This document shows positions 18,757 through 26,679 of a DNA stretch of 26,679 nt, one piece after another. The stretch comes from Stentor coeruleus (Eukaryota > Ciliophora > Heterotrichea > Heterotrichida > Stentoridae): the NCBI GenBank assembly GCA_001970955.1, contig MPUH01000995.1, forward strand, positions 1-26,679, written 5' to 3'. Numbering within the stretch: the first letter of the stretch is position 1; each line of letters starts with the position of its first letter. The notes beneath the pieces were generated by a model. The model searched no databases. It had not been told where the DNA came from and saw only the letters and a list, made by a program, of their open reading frames with translations. The translations under genes and the position numbers were made by a program.

Positions 18757-20040
18757 ATGAATCAAATTTCTTACATAGACCAAATCCTTGAAATTAAACA
18801 AGAGCCTGACATCTCATTATTAGAAATAAACAACACTATCTATTCAGATTCGCAAAAAAAATCAAACAAAATTTTTATTTAGTCGAAGGTCAAAATCAAA
18901 AATTCACTTTGCATCTAATGAAATGCTCAGATGAAACAAAGCAAGCTTTAGAAACTGAGATTAAAAGTGTGATAGTTATATTAACATGATTTATATGCTG
19001 AAAAAAGTTCTAAACCTACTCAGAATGTGTAATTTTTATAAATAGCTTTAGCCGAAAGGTAATCTTTATAAGAATACTTTGAGTACAAGTCCAAATTTAA
19101 GATTCCAGATACTTTAAAACTCATGATAGACCTTTGTGTAGATACTATGATTAAAAATCTACAAGAAATCAGCAGCTGAAAGAAATAACATGAGATTGTA
19201 AATTTTGCCCCTGAAGATTTTTGTATAGAACTCGATGAGAAGCCATACACACAATTTATACAACTAACGATATAGGATTTTAATTAAAAATCAATATTAT
19301 TAGCTCTAAGCTTTTAAAAAACCTTGAGTTTAGTTATTTAGAAGGACTTGCTTTATGTATATTTTCATTTTTTTTAAAAAAAATCTATTGATTCTGTTGA
19401 TCAGCTAAGCTTTGATGATTATAAAGATAAGAAAATACAAGTTTATCCTATTGTTTTATATAAGGTTATAAGTTTTTTATTAAGAAAAGATATCAATGTT
19501 CAGGAAATATTTTTTTCGCCTATGGTGAGAATTTTTATATTTGTTTAAAAAATATGATTTAATCCCACAGAAATAGCTTTAATATTAATCTTTTATTATC
19601 ACAATTGTATTTCAAAATAAAAACTATAAGATTAAGCGATTTTGGCATTAGTAGCACAATAAAAAGACAATTTATAAATACAAGACCTGGATATAAAAAG
19701 TGTGAAAATTCAAGATTAAATTAATCCAAATATAAAGCAAAAGGTTATTTAATGCTAAATACAATTTAGGTAAAGAGATCATAAGCAGGCTTGAAGTAAT
19801 AAAAAATTCTAAAAAAATATTTTTGAAGGATATAAGAATATAGTTTGATTAGATTTGAGAAACCTGAATTAGTTAAGGAGTTTAGGACAAATAGAATAAA
19901 GAAAATTTATAAGAATAAAAATATGATTAGACTTATGGAGACAGTGCATGAAATAAAACACAGGAACTTAATACTAAAAAAACCTGTTTATTACACCAAG
20001 ATTGAATAAGCTTTATATAATAAATAAGAGTTTACCTTGT
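18757..20040 (+). pseudogene. Multiply broken gene, possibly kinase-like at its end
   Basis: Coding character runs for about 1.2 kb on the plus strand but changes frame at least four times and holds many stops. ATG 18757 opens a clean 42-codon frame (MNQISYIDQILEIKQEPDIS). After an A8 run (18854-18861) the frame shifts (NQKFTLHLMKCSDETKQALE). Bases 18976-19290 read on in one frame with about nine stops (for example KFKIPDTLKLMIDLCVDTMI). Later stretches are open: DYKDKKIQVYPIVLYKVISF (from 19381) and RFEKPELVKEFRTNRIKKIY (from 19851). Near 19575-19650 SHRNSFNINLLL precedes IRLSDFGISST, recalling a kinase HRD...N and DFG. No N-lobe was found, so a kinase is only a suggestion. Confidence 0.6.
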
Positions 20041-20491
20041 GAGTTTAGAAATTGTATTATAATGTGATAAGAATGGATTCAAAAATAATTGAAATAAGTT
20101 GGGACAAAAAAATATGCTTTGCATAGGGTTAAAAAGCCCTTAAACCAATCCAAGCATTATTTAATTATATTCTTTACATTTACTTCAACTATGTTACATT
20201 TTTTCAATATATTTACTTTATCCAACCCTCTCAGATCAATAACCTACCAGTTTCTCATACCCTTTTTATATATTTAAACAAAAACTTTTTGTATTTTTCC
20301 ATTTATATTTTTACACCTATTTAATTACAGCATCATCCGAAATTCTTTTCCTTCATAATAGCTCAAACCCTTAAGCTTCTCAAGCCTTTATCCTTACATC
20401 CGCTTTAAAAATCAACATCCAAATGTTTCTACCTTAAAAATACATCTCTAAAATCCCTGCTAGCGTTAGCAAATATAAACGGCTATAATAA
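20041..20491. promoter_or_regulatory. Strongly C-rich upstream flank of TMEM185-like gene
   Basis: By hand count, bases 20221-20460 hold 63 C against 11 G. No gene is seen. TATAATAA ends directly before ATG 20492, a likely core promoter with almost no 5' leader. Confidence 0.45.
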
Positions 20492-21310
20492 ATGGTCATC
20501 GACAACAAGTCTCTGTTAAAACTTCAGATAGCAAAGCGTATATGTGCTGGTTCTGTTATCGTTTTTATGATACTAGCGTCTATCCAACTTGAAACAGAAA
20601 AAATTCGCTGGGAGTTTGTTTTCTCACCTTTGCTGATCTCTTTTTTACTAATCCCACCTATGGCTCATATGATATTAGAAAATTCCTACTTTCATATGCA
20701 AGAATATTCAAAACTCATCACTCTTTTTGTCATATACAATTTCACGATAGTTTTTATAGCCTTTTTTATCCTACTTGCCTTTAGACTTGAAAATGTTATT
20801 GAAGAAAATTGGGTTAGTGTTTTTGTCCCAATATGGTATGGATTGATTATATATTTAGGATACAGTTTTTTTTTAATACCTGGTATGATAGATAAAACTA
20901 TTGGGATGTATAGACAAGCTATTATGTTAATTTTATGGTTTGTCGCTGTATTACTGACAACAATATTTTGTGTATGTTATTTAGAGACAGATTTTCCAAC
21001 TGAGCCTTGTATTGTTCTTTCACCAGTAATTATTCTTGGTGCTATTAATTTGATTTTTTGGGCAATACCAGTTATTAGGATGAAAATAAACCCTGAATTA
21101 CCGAAGTTCAATCCTTTTGGAATAGAAATTTTATGGATTGGTACAGTGATTCCAACAGTTATGATAACTCTTTTGAAAATTATGGTTATAGATATAATAC
21201 CTTACTTTGTGCTGTTTTTACCTACATTTAAATTGACTGTTTTTTCTTTGGTGCAGCAGGAAAAACTTTATTCGGCTATGAAGAAAGAAGGGTACCAGTA
21301 TATCTCGTAA
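20492..21310 (+). CDS. TMEM185-like multi-pass membrane protein
   Basis: 272 residues with about seven or eight hydrophobic segments (roughly 17-34, 40-60, 75-97, 107-128, 141-163, 172-195 and 210-250). The recurring unit of acidic residues, then a Trp and an aromatic 'VFxPLW'-type turn (LETEKIRWEFVFSPLLI, LENVIEENWVSVFVPIWYG) is typical of the TMEM185 / fragile-X-F-associated family, whose function is poorly known. There is no signal peptide apart from the first membrane segment. The ORF is uninterrupted and ends KKEGYQYIS. The family call rests on the repeated motif and topology only. Confidence 0.6.
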   Translation: MVIDNKSLLKLQIAKRICAGSVIVFMILASIQLETEKIRWEFVFSPLLISFLLIPPMAHMILENSYFHMQEYSKLITLFVIYNFTIVFIAFFILLAFRLENVIEENWVSVFVPIWYGLIIYLGYSFFLIPGMIDKTIGMYRQAIMLILWFVAVLLTTIFCVCYLETDFPTEPCIVLSPVIILGAINLIFWAIPVIRMKINPELPKFNPFGIEILWIGTVIPTVMITLLKIMVIDIIPYFVLFLPTFKLTVFSLVQQEKLYSAMKKEGYQYIS

Positions 21311-21630
21311 TTAGATAGTTATGATTTTAGTAAATTATTAGAGGAAATATTAAAATTGTTGATGAATCTTATTCAAAGTAGAATAAAAAATTTAAGTATT
21401 TGAATAGATGTTCGATTCTCAATATATGAATTTTATAAGCACTTCAAGTTAACTAGAATTTTTTCAAAATATTAAATTTAAGCTTTGATTTTATACTTAT
21501 ATATAATAATTTAATAGTAAAAAAAAAAATTGTATCCTACAGTTTATCTTAACGCTTTTATAACAACTTAATTTTATCAGAAATACTAAACTTTTCCTAG
21601 ATCACAAAAATAAACTAATACACTATAATT
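21311..21630. other. Spacer between two plus-strand genes
   Basis: No gene seen. A run of ten A lies near 21521-21530, and TATAAT lies just before ATG 21631. Confidence 0.5.
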
Positions 21631-22893
21631 ATGTCACTAAAAGATCAATCCTTAGATCTAGCTACCAAAATGATAGAAAAAGAACACGAATTAGAACGTT
21701 TCTGCAATCCTAAAACCATTCACGAATTAATATCAATATACAGTCAATTCATAGAATATTATTCTCTAAAACACGACTCAAAATACCTCGACATCCAAAA
21801 TCGCATGCACAAAATGCTTACAAAACCTGAAGTTCTCTCAGCTTTAAAAAGTGAAAACTCCTCATCTGCATCATCTAAAAAATCTTCTAAAGTCTCTCAA
21901 CCTTCTAAATCATCCAAAGTTCTAAAATCTTCTCAAAACAAGCGTATTATAAAAAACTCTCCAAAAAAAACCCCAGCCCCAGAACCAAACAAACATCAAA
22001 TTCACACACTTCCTGAAGTATCAACACCTGAATTTAACGCATTTTCTTCTGATCCTCAAGCAAACCCAGACAATATCCCAAATTTTTCATTGAATTCTGA
22101 AGTTCCCCAACTTGATGATGAACTTCAAGATTTACAAGCTCCAGAGCCCCCAAAGTCAATAGTAAATCACCTTCCTATTAAAAGTGAAATAAACCCATTT
22201 TCGAATTTTTCAAACAAAAGCCCTAATCTTGAGAATCCTAGTGAAAATGATCATATTCCACCACATTTTGGTACTAAAGATAAAGATGATATGCCTTATG
22301 CTAAAGAAATCATGATGATGAGAAGGCAAAAATCAGATATTACAAGGAAAAATATTGGAAAACATTTTCTTCCTCAAGTTAATGGGGATAAAAACAGCAG
22401 AAGTCTTAAGATTATGATTGACAGACATGTTTTAAATAATAAAAACACTGCTAATAAAGCTGCTGCTGAACTTAAGTCCCAAGAATCAGCTTTAGAAAGA
22501 AGATTGGCTTCAAGGCAAAAAATAAAATTGTCTAAAAGTATGAGTTTTATGTCAACAAAAAGCGCTATGGATAATTTTAAATGCGATTTAAGCGAACTTT
22601 ATATAGAAAATGATGTGGATTTAAAGAGTAATACTGTGGAAAATGAACAATGTGAAAAGTTTGAAAAAAAGTTGGAAGAAATTATGGAAAAAAACTTTGC
22701 TGAGAGGGCTTTGAAGATTGCTGAAATTAAACACAAGTATGAGAGCCAAATGAGTGAAATTGAAGGGATGGGGGATGTTATGCAGATGTTGATACAGCAA
22801 ATGAAGGTTAATATGAAAGGAGAAATTGATGGTGTGGTTGGGGAATATGATAAAAAGAGAAAGGAGTTGATTGATAAACTTAAAGCTGAATAG
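21631..22893 (+). CDS. Low-complexity and coiled-coil protein, function unknown
   Basis: 420 residues, uninterrupted. Residues 1-65 look helical (KMIEKEHELERFCNPKTIHE). Residues 70-110 are Ser/Lys-rich (SSSASSKKSSKVSQPSKSSK) and 110-215 are Pro/Asn-rich and probably disordered. The last 90 residues or so are charged helix (KKLEEIMEKNFAERALKIAE), probably coiled coil. No enzyme motif or membrane segment. Base use drifts along the gene: the first 210 nt have 47 C and 21 G, the last 213 nt have 13 C and 62 G. It probably has a structural or scaffold role. It lies 273 bases before another coiled-coil gene on the same strand. Confidence 0.8.
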   Translation: MSLKDQSLDLATKMIEKEHELERFCNPKTIHELISIYSQFIEYYSLKHDSKYLDIQNRMHKMLTKPEVLSALKSENSSSASSKKSSKVSQPSKSSKVLKSSQNKRIIKNSPKKTPAPEPNKHQIHTLPEVSTPEFNAFSSDPQANPDNIPNFSLNSEVPQLDDELQDLQAPEPPKSIVNHLPIKSEINPFSNFSNKSPNLENPSENDHIPPHFGTKDKDDMPYAKEIMMMRRQKSDITRKNIGKHFLPQVNGDKNSRSLKIMIDRHVLNNKNTANKAAAELKSQESALERRLASRQKIKLSKSMSFMSTKSAMDNFKCDLSELYIENDVDLKSNTVENEQCEKFEKKLEEIMEKNFAERALKIAEIKHKYESQMSEIEGMGDVMQMLIQQMKVNMKGEIDGVVGEYDKKRKELIDKLKAE

Positions 22894-23166
22894 AGTATAA
22901 TATTTAGATAATTAGTTTTTTAAATAGTGTAAAAAGACTTTAGGAAAATAAGGTAAAGGGTGATTAAATAATTTTAAAGAAAAAGTGATTGGGATGTAAG
23001 ATTTAAAAATACAACCTTAGATAAGTATTTATTAAGATTTAGCAATTTATGCAGAAGGTTTTCTAATACCATTATTGTGCCAAATCATTCTTAAACTTTA
23101 TATACCTCTTCTAACCTTAAAGCTATCTTTAAATTAAAATTAAAAATCAATGGATTGAATTTTATA

Positions 23167-24372
23167 ATGTCTGATACTGAAAAGTTAGGTGAAAATCAAT
23201 CAGAGCTTCATCAGGAATCACTTGATAAAATAAAAGTGGAGGAAATTGTTGAAAATGCGATAAAGGAAGTTGAAGCTGAATTAGCTGAAAAGGAAAAAGA
23301 ACAAGAAAATTGTTTTGAACCAAAAACAAGTTCAGACAACAACCTCGCTTTTGAAGATCCTGAAGCTCAAAATAACACCATAAAGCAGTATCAACGAACT
23401 TTACAAGAACTTAAAGAGGAAATATCAAGACTAACTAAAAAACTCCATCAAAAATCCAATCAATCCAACTCAAAGCCCAACGAAGAAGAGACCTTCAAAC
23501 TCAAATTCATATGTAAATCAGCAAAACAAGAAGTCAAAGATTTAACAACAAATCTTGAAACCCTCAAAATCACAACCTCAAAAACCGAGCAAAACCTTGA
23601 AAACCTCAAAAGCAACTCTTTAAACCAAGAAGCATCCACACAAAAAATTGCTGATCTAAGCGCAAGTTTAAACCTAATTGAATCAGAACACACTGAACTC
23701 AGAAAATCAAATAATGAAATCTCAATCGCAGACTTAGACAAAATCTTATCTCCAGAAGCTAATCAAAAACAAGTAAATGAATTCTTTGTTAATGTTCAAA
23801 AACGTCTTACTAACTTAGAATCTGATAACTCCAACCTATCATCAACTTTAAAAAAAAATATTCTTGAAACCAATAAACTTAAAGAAAAATGTGAAAAAGC
23901 TTCAAGCAGATATAAAAGTAATGATGAACTTAAAAGTAAACTTAATGAACTTGAAAATACTTATATGAAATATTGTATTATTGAAGAAAAAATTAATCAT
24001 GATATTAAATCTGCTGAAGAAGAATATGATATTCATTTCAATCGACCTGAAAATAAACATGATACAAGCTCAGCACAGAAAATGCTTGATGATTTAGAGA
24101 TTATGTCAAATAAAGATAAAGATGATATTGAACAACTTGAGTTTCAATTACAAGAAAAGAGAAATATGCTTAGAGCTGCAAGAGCTTACGGGCTACAAAG
24201 AAGTAAGACTTCAAGTAAACTAAGATCTGATATGGAACTTTTAGGTTATGTTCTTGTAGAGAAAGATCAGTTAATAAGTAGATTGAAGAAAAATATTGAT
24301 GAGATAAAATTGAAACAAATGCAAATTGATTTAGAGATCAAAAATCTTAGTGAGAAAATTAAACAATTTTAA
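23167..24372 (+). CDS. Long coiled-coil protein, function unknown
   Basis: 401 residues from ATG 23167, placed right after TTTTATA. The same frame is open a few codons further up, but without an ATG. Nearly all of the protein is charged, Gln/Asn/Lys/Glu-rich helix with heptad-like Leu spacing (QRTLQELKEEISRLTKKLHQ, KQMQIDLEIKNLSEKIKQF). No globular domain, membrane segment or catalytic motif. As in the gene before it, the 5' half is C-rich and the 3' end G-rich. Axonemal, basal-body or cytoskeletal scaffolds have this look, but no homologue is recognised. Confidence 0.8.
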   Translation: MSDTEKLGENQSELHQESLDKIKVEEIVENAIKEVEAELAEKEKEQENCFEPKTSSDNNLAFEDPEAQNNTIKQYQRTLQELKEEISRLTKKLHQKSNQSNSKPNEEETFKLKFICKSAKQEVKDLTTNLETLKITTSKTEQNLENLKSNSLNQEASTQKIADLSASLNLIESEHTELRKSNNEISIADLDKILSPEANQKQVNEFFVNVQKRLTNLESDNSNLSSTLKKNILETNKLKEKCEKASSRYKSNDELKSKLNELENTYMKYCIIEEKINHDIKSAEEEYDIHFNRPENKHDTSSAQKMLDDLEIMSNKDKDDIEQLEFQLQEKRNMLRAARAYGLQRSKTSSKLRSDMELLGYVLVEKDQLISRLKKNIDEIKLKQMQIDLEIKNLSEKIKQF

Positions 24373-24834
24373 GGGTTTCAGTAATTAGATTTTTTAGTAT
24401 AAGAATAAAGTTGGATGCTAAGATTATGGTTTTGTAAATGATATGATTGTAGTGAAGATGAAATGATGCTAATTTTAAGAATGAAGGGGATTTATGATGA
24501 AAAGATGCTAGTTGCTAGATAAGGAAGGTGTGAGAATAAGTAAGATTCTATAGAGTATTTTGATGATAATAACTAGAATCAATCTTGTAGAACCTGTTTG
24601 GTGAGAAAATATATGAATGCTATACCATAAAATTTCATATCCACAAGAGAAAAAATAATAATAAAATAAAAATCACACAAAGCAAAACTATCGCCGAATA
24701 TTTATTGTAGGCATCCTTCTCAATGAAAAGAATGATCACTGTTTATGAATAAATATTGAAAAAGCCTAGCAGGCATATTATAAAACTTGAGTATTCTTGG
24801 ATAAAAGTATAAGTGGTTATGACTATAGACTATA
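24373..24834. other. G-rich downstream flank, then AT-rich spacer
   Basis: By hand count, bases 24373-24600 hold 55 G against 11 C, the strongest downstream skew in the window. At about 24720-24590 the minus strand has a hydrophobic stop-free stretch of 40 codons (for example FYFIIIFSLVDMKFYGIAFI), possibly a scrap of a membrane protein. No intact gene. Confidence 0.35.
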
Positions 24835-24990
24835 TTAGACTTTCTTATATCTATATGATCCATATGGTAAATCTTCACTTAAAGGGAGATTTCCCATTAT
24901 ATTTCTTGGGATAAAGTGACTAGTTTTAGTGAGCATGTCCATAACATAAGCTTTAGGGTCTGTAATTCTTGAGATGATGATGCTAAGTGA
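24835..24990 (-). pseudogene. Orphan 3' coding fragment, conserved-looking
   Basis: The minus strand is open to TAA 24837-24835 and reads with clear coding character: ISRITDPKAYVMDML, then IPRNIMGNLPLSEDLPYG, ending SYRYKKV. Low-frequency residues (P, G, M, W-like aromatics) and GC content support coding. The frame stays open upstream into hydrophobic, AT-rich codons that do not look like the same protein, and no 15-nt intron junction is evident. The first in-frame ATG is 24942. Either a last exon whose upstream exons are lost or unrecognised, or a relic. Family not recognised. Confidence 0.45.
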
Positions 24991-25451
24991 TTTTAGAATG
25001 ATTATGAAACTAATTAAAAGCTTTGATGNAATAATATTTTATAAGTTATACAATATGGAAAAATCGGCTATTAAATCGTAGAAAGTGTTTGGAATTTAGT
25101 AAACTATGTATGAGATTTAAAATTTAAATATGCTATTAATCTATATAAATACTAAAATATATAATATTTAAGAGTTGTTTCAGATGCAATTAACTACAAT
25201 TACACTTAGATGATTATATGAAATAAATTAAGTTAACATAAACAATTCCAAACTTGAGTTGCAATTAGTATCATCATATTAAGATTAATAATTATTTTGT
25301 ATATGAAACATAAAACCTTATATTAAATACAAAAACATTAAAGTCAACACCAGGTTTTTCCAAGTATTATATTAATAAGCAAGTAATTATTTCCTATCAT
25401 TAGTTTCCTTATTTCTTTTATTATTAATAAATTATGTTTATATTATTAAAA
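24991..25451. other. Spacer with one ambiguous base
   Basis: No gene seen. Base 25029 is an unresolved n. The flank before the next gene ends TTATTATTAATAAATT just before ATG 25434. Confidence 0.5.
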
Positions 25452-25889
25452 ATGCTACCACCTAAACAGCCTCGTTCATTTATTTTTGATGTTCCTTCAT
25501 CTGGGGATTCTCATTTACCACCTATAAATTCTCATAGACCAAAGATAAATCATAAAGCCCTTATAAGTCCAGTGTCTAAAGGAAGTTTTACTGAATCAAG
25601 TCCAAGCCATGATCTTAATACTACACTATTAACAGAAGAATCTGAAAGACAACACAGTGCATTCATTATGAAATATTTACCTTATATTTATGCACAAAAC
25701 GGATCTACAAGTGTTAGGAATATAATGAAAATAGAAGGAAAGTGTAAAGATTTCGACTCTCTACCTTTGATGAGGAAGGTGAAATCTATTGATTTGCTAC
25801 CCAAAGAAAAAATTTTTAAACCCGCTAATGAGCTTATAAGAGTAAAATCGATGGAAGTTATTAAGACTTCTTCAGTTAGATATGAATAA
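25452..25889 (+). CDS. Small protein of unknown function
   Basis: 145 residues if started at the second ATG (25452, MLPPKQPRSFIF); the first ATG (25434) would add MFILLK. The N-terminal half is Pro/Ser-rich and probably disordered, with SP sites (PVSKGS, SSPSHD). The middle holds a short hydrophobic aromatic patch (FIMKYLPYIYAQ) and the C-terminal half is basic (LMRKVKSIDLLPKEKIFK). No recognised domain. The open frame, its composition and its promoter-type flank support a real gene. Confidence 0.6.
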   Translation: MLPPKQPRSFIFDVPSSGDSHLPPINSHRPKINHKALISPVSKGSFTESSPSHDLNTTLLTEESERQHSAFIMKYLPYIYAQNGSTSVRNIMKIEGKCKDFDSLPLMRKVKSIDLLPKEKIFKPANELIRVKSMEVIKTSSVRYE

Positions 25890-26382
25890 ATGCCAATTTA
25901 TAAAAAGTAAGGTAGTTTTAAAGATTGTTATGGGATAAGAAAATATAATTAATTATGAATCTGTACCTTCTTTCTTACTAATAAAAATCTTCAAACTAAT
26001 ATCCTAAACAAACTAAATATATTATATTTTATTATCTGAGATTTTAATAGCTTGCATATATTAAATAGTTTTTTTAATAATTTATATCTAGACTGAACAA
26101 ATAATAATGCTTTGTATAATAACAATTTCGAACTGTAATAAAAACTAATTTACAATAAATTAACAAATAGATGATATAGTGTAATGAGTTTAGAAATTTA
26201 GATTTAGGCGTGAAATTTAAATATAAAAACTTGAAAATAAGTTTGTTTTATAATAATTTATTCAAGGAGCAACAATCGTAGTATTCCAATATTTAATATC
26301 CAATCAAAGTCTAATCCCTAAACTATAAAAAATACTATAAATCATTATCAACACCTTATAACAAAATATAACAAAATATAAA
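25890..26382. other. AT-rich spacer at the right side
   Basis: No gene or repeat of note apart from a short tandem ACAAAATATA (26351-26370). The last 100 bases are C-rich over G, as in other upstream flanks here. Confidence 0.4.
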
Positions 26383-26526
26383 ATGGATATTGAGTCTCTC
26401 TCTAGGGTATGCATACGCAACATCCAAAAAGTATCACTAACTCGTCCACAAATAACAGCCCATCAGCGTACAACCTAAATAGTTCTTGAATTACTCGAGC
26501 GCCTCGAACAAGCTAAAAAATCATAA
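26383..26526 (+). CDS. Possible gene start with a 15-nt intron
   Basis: ATG 26383 follows a C-rich flank and TATAAA. The frame hits TAA inside GTACAACCTAAATAG (26468-26482), a GT...AG segment of exactly 15 nt. Removing it gives a 42-residue protein ending QLLELLERLEQAKKS at TAA 26524. The high G+C for this genome and the leucine-rich helix look coding. The TAA may be real or may reflect a frame error, since coding character resumes about 50 bases later in another frame. Confidence 0.45.
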
Positions 26527-26564
26527 AACTCATAACTAAATTTTTATATACAAAAATACCCTAA

Positions 26565-26679
26565 ATTCCCACAAAAAAAAAACAAGCAGAGATTTGGGAG
26601 CAAGAAAACTATTCCAATATGAACCAAGAACAATCTGAAGAGAATGAGCCTCCAATATTGCAAGTTCCATCTATGCCCC
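26565..26679 (+). CDS. Partial reading frame at the right edge
   Basis: Open from 26565 to the window end in a frame different from the preceding gene start. It reads KKKQAEIWEQENYSNM, then NQEQSEENEPPILQVPSMP. It may be the continuation of the gene at 26383 if the A-runs at 26515-26520 or 26573-26582 are miscounted, or a separate gene starting at ATG 26619. Glu/Gln/Asn-rich, not recognised. Confidence 0.4.
   Translation, partial: MPTKKKQAEIWEQENYSNMNQEQSEENEPPILQVPSMP

Noticed and set aside
19020-19250. Minus-strand ORF of 76 codons
   Set aside because: Composition (Ser, Phe, Ile, Tyr; no Glu) is typical of the antisense of coding sequence, and the plus strand reads better.
18976-19290. 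A live gene using stop codons as Gln/Trp
   Set aside because: Neighbouring genes use a standard code with no internal stops, other parts of the same relic encode Gln as CAA, and several frame changes point to decay. Kept only as an alternative.
23460-23741. Minus-strand ORF of 93 codons
   Set aside because: Antisense of the coiled-coil gene.
1-26679. tRNA, rRNA, CRISPR, telomere repeats
   Set aside because: No A-box/B-box pairs, rRNA-like GC-rich blocks, spaced repeats or CCCTAACA-type arrays were seen by eye; a covariance-model scan would be decisive.

Overview
The window looks like nuclear DNA of a heterotrich ciliate, most like Stentor. It is very AT-rich, coding parts are richer in G+C than the spacers, and at least one gene (the PP2C phosphatase) is cut by two introns of exactly 15 nt (GT...AG), the tiny intron class known from Stentor and Blepharisma. 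The intact genes read with the standard code. All tryptophans I counted in them (about 31) are TGG, no intact gene needs TGA as a sense codon, and every recognised gene ends in TAA or TAG. This favours Stentor over Blepharisma (TGA = Trp) or Condylostoma (all stops ambiguous), but the species is an inference.

Layout from left to right: a short GC-richer left edge; Ran GTPase (895-1560, +); a 2.7 kb gap with decayed minus-strand genes; a Cdc14 phosphatase (4252-5607, +); a decayed plus-strand gene; a three-exon PP2C phosphatase (8262-6898, -); a long AT-rich gap ending in a duplicated 65-bp repeat with a palindrome; a beta-propeller-like protein (9815-10915, +); a second long gap with a hairpin and a small minus-strand gene with one reading-frame break (13248-12848); a tubulin-tyrosine-ligase-like enzyme (13638-15374, +); a coiled-coil protein (16180-15437, -); an FCP1/SCP-type HAD phosphatase (18234-17173, -); a multiply broken plus-strand pseudogene (18757 to about 20040); a TMEM185-like membrane protein (20492-21310, +); two coiled-coil or low-complexity proteins (21631-22893 and 23167-24372, +); a conserved-looking minus-strand exon fragment (24990-24835); a small unknown protein (25452-25889, +); and one or two partial reading frames at the right edge.

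There is no operon logic. Each gene has its own promoter-like flank, usually a TATA-like run within a few bases of the ATG, which implies very short 5' leaders. A strong strand asymmetry marks gene direction: upstream flanks and 5' halves are C-rich on the coding strand, while 3' ends and downstream flanks are G-rich. By theme the genes are eukaryotic housekeeping and signalling: nuclear transport and mitosis (Ran, Cdc14), Ser/Thr phosphatases (PP2C, FCP1/SCP type) and probable ciliary or cortical functions (TTLL, coiled-coil proteins). The most unusual features are how much of the spacer is fossil coding sequence, the tiny introns, and the direction-dependent base skew. I found no tRNA, rRNA, CRISPR array, telomere or intact transposon.
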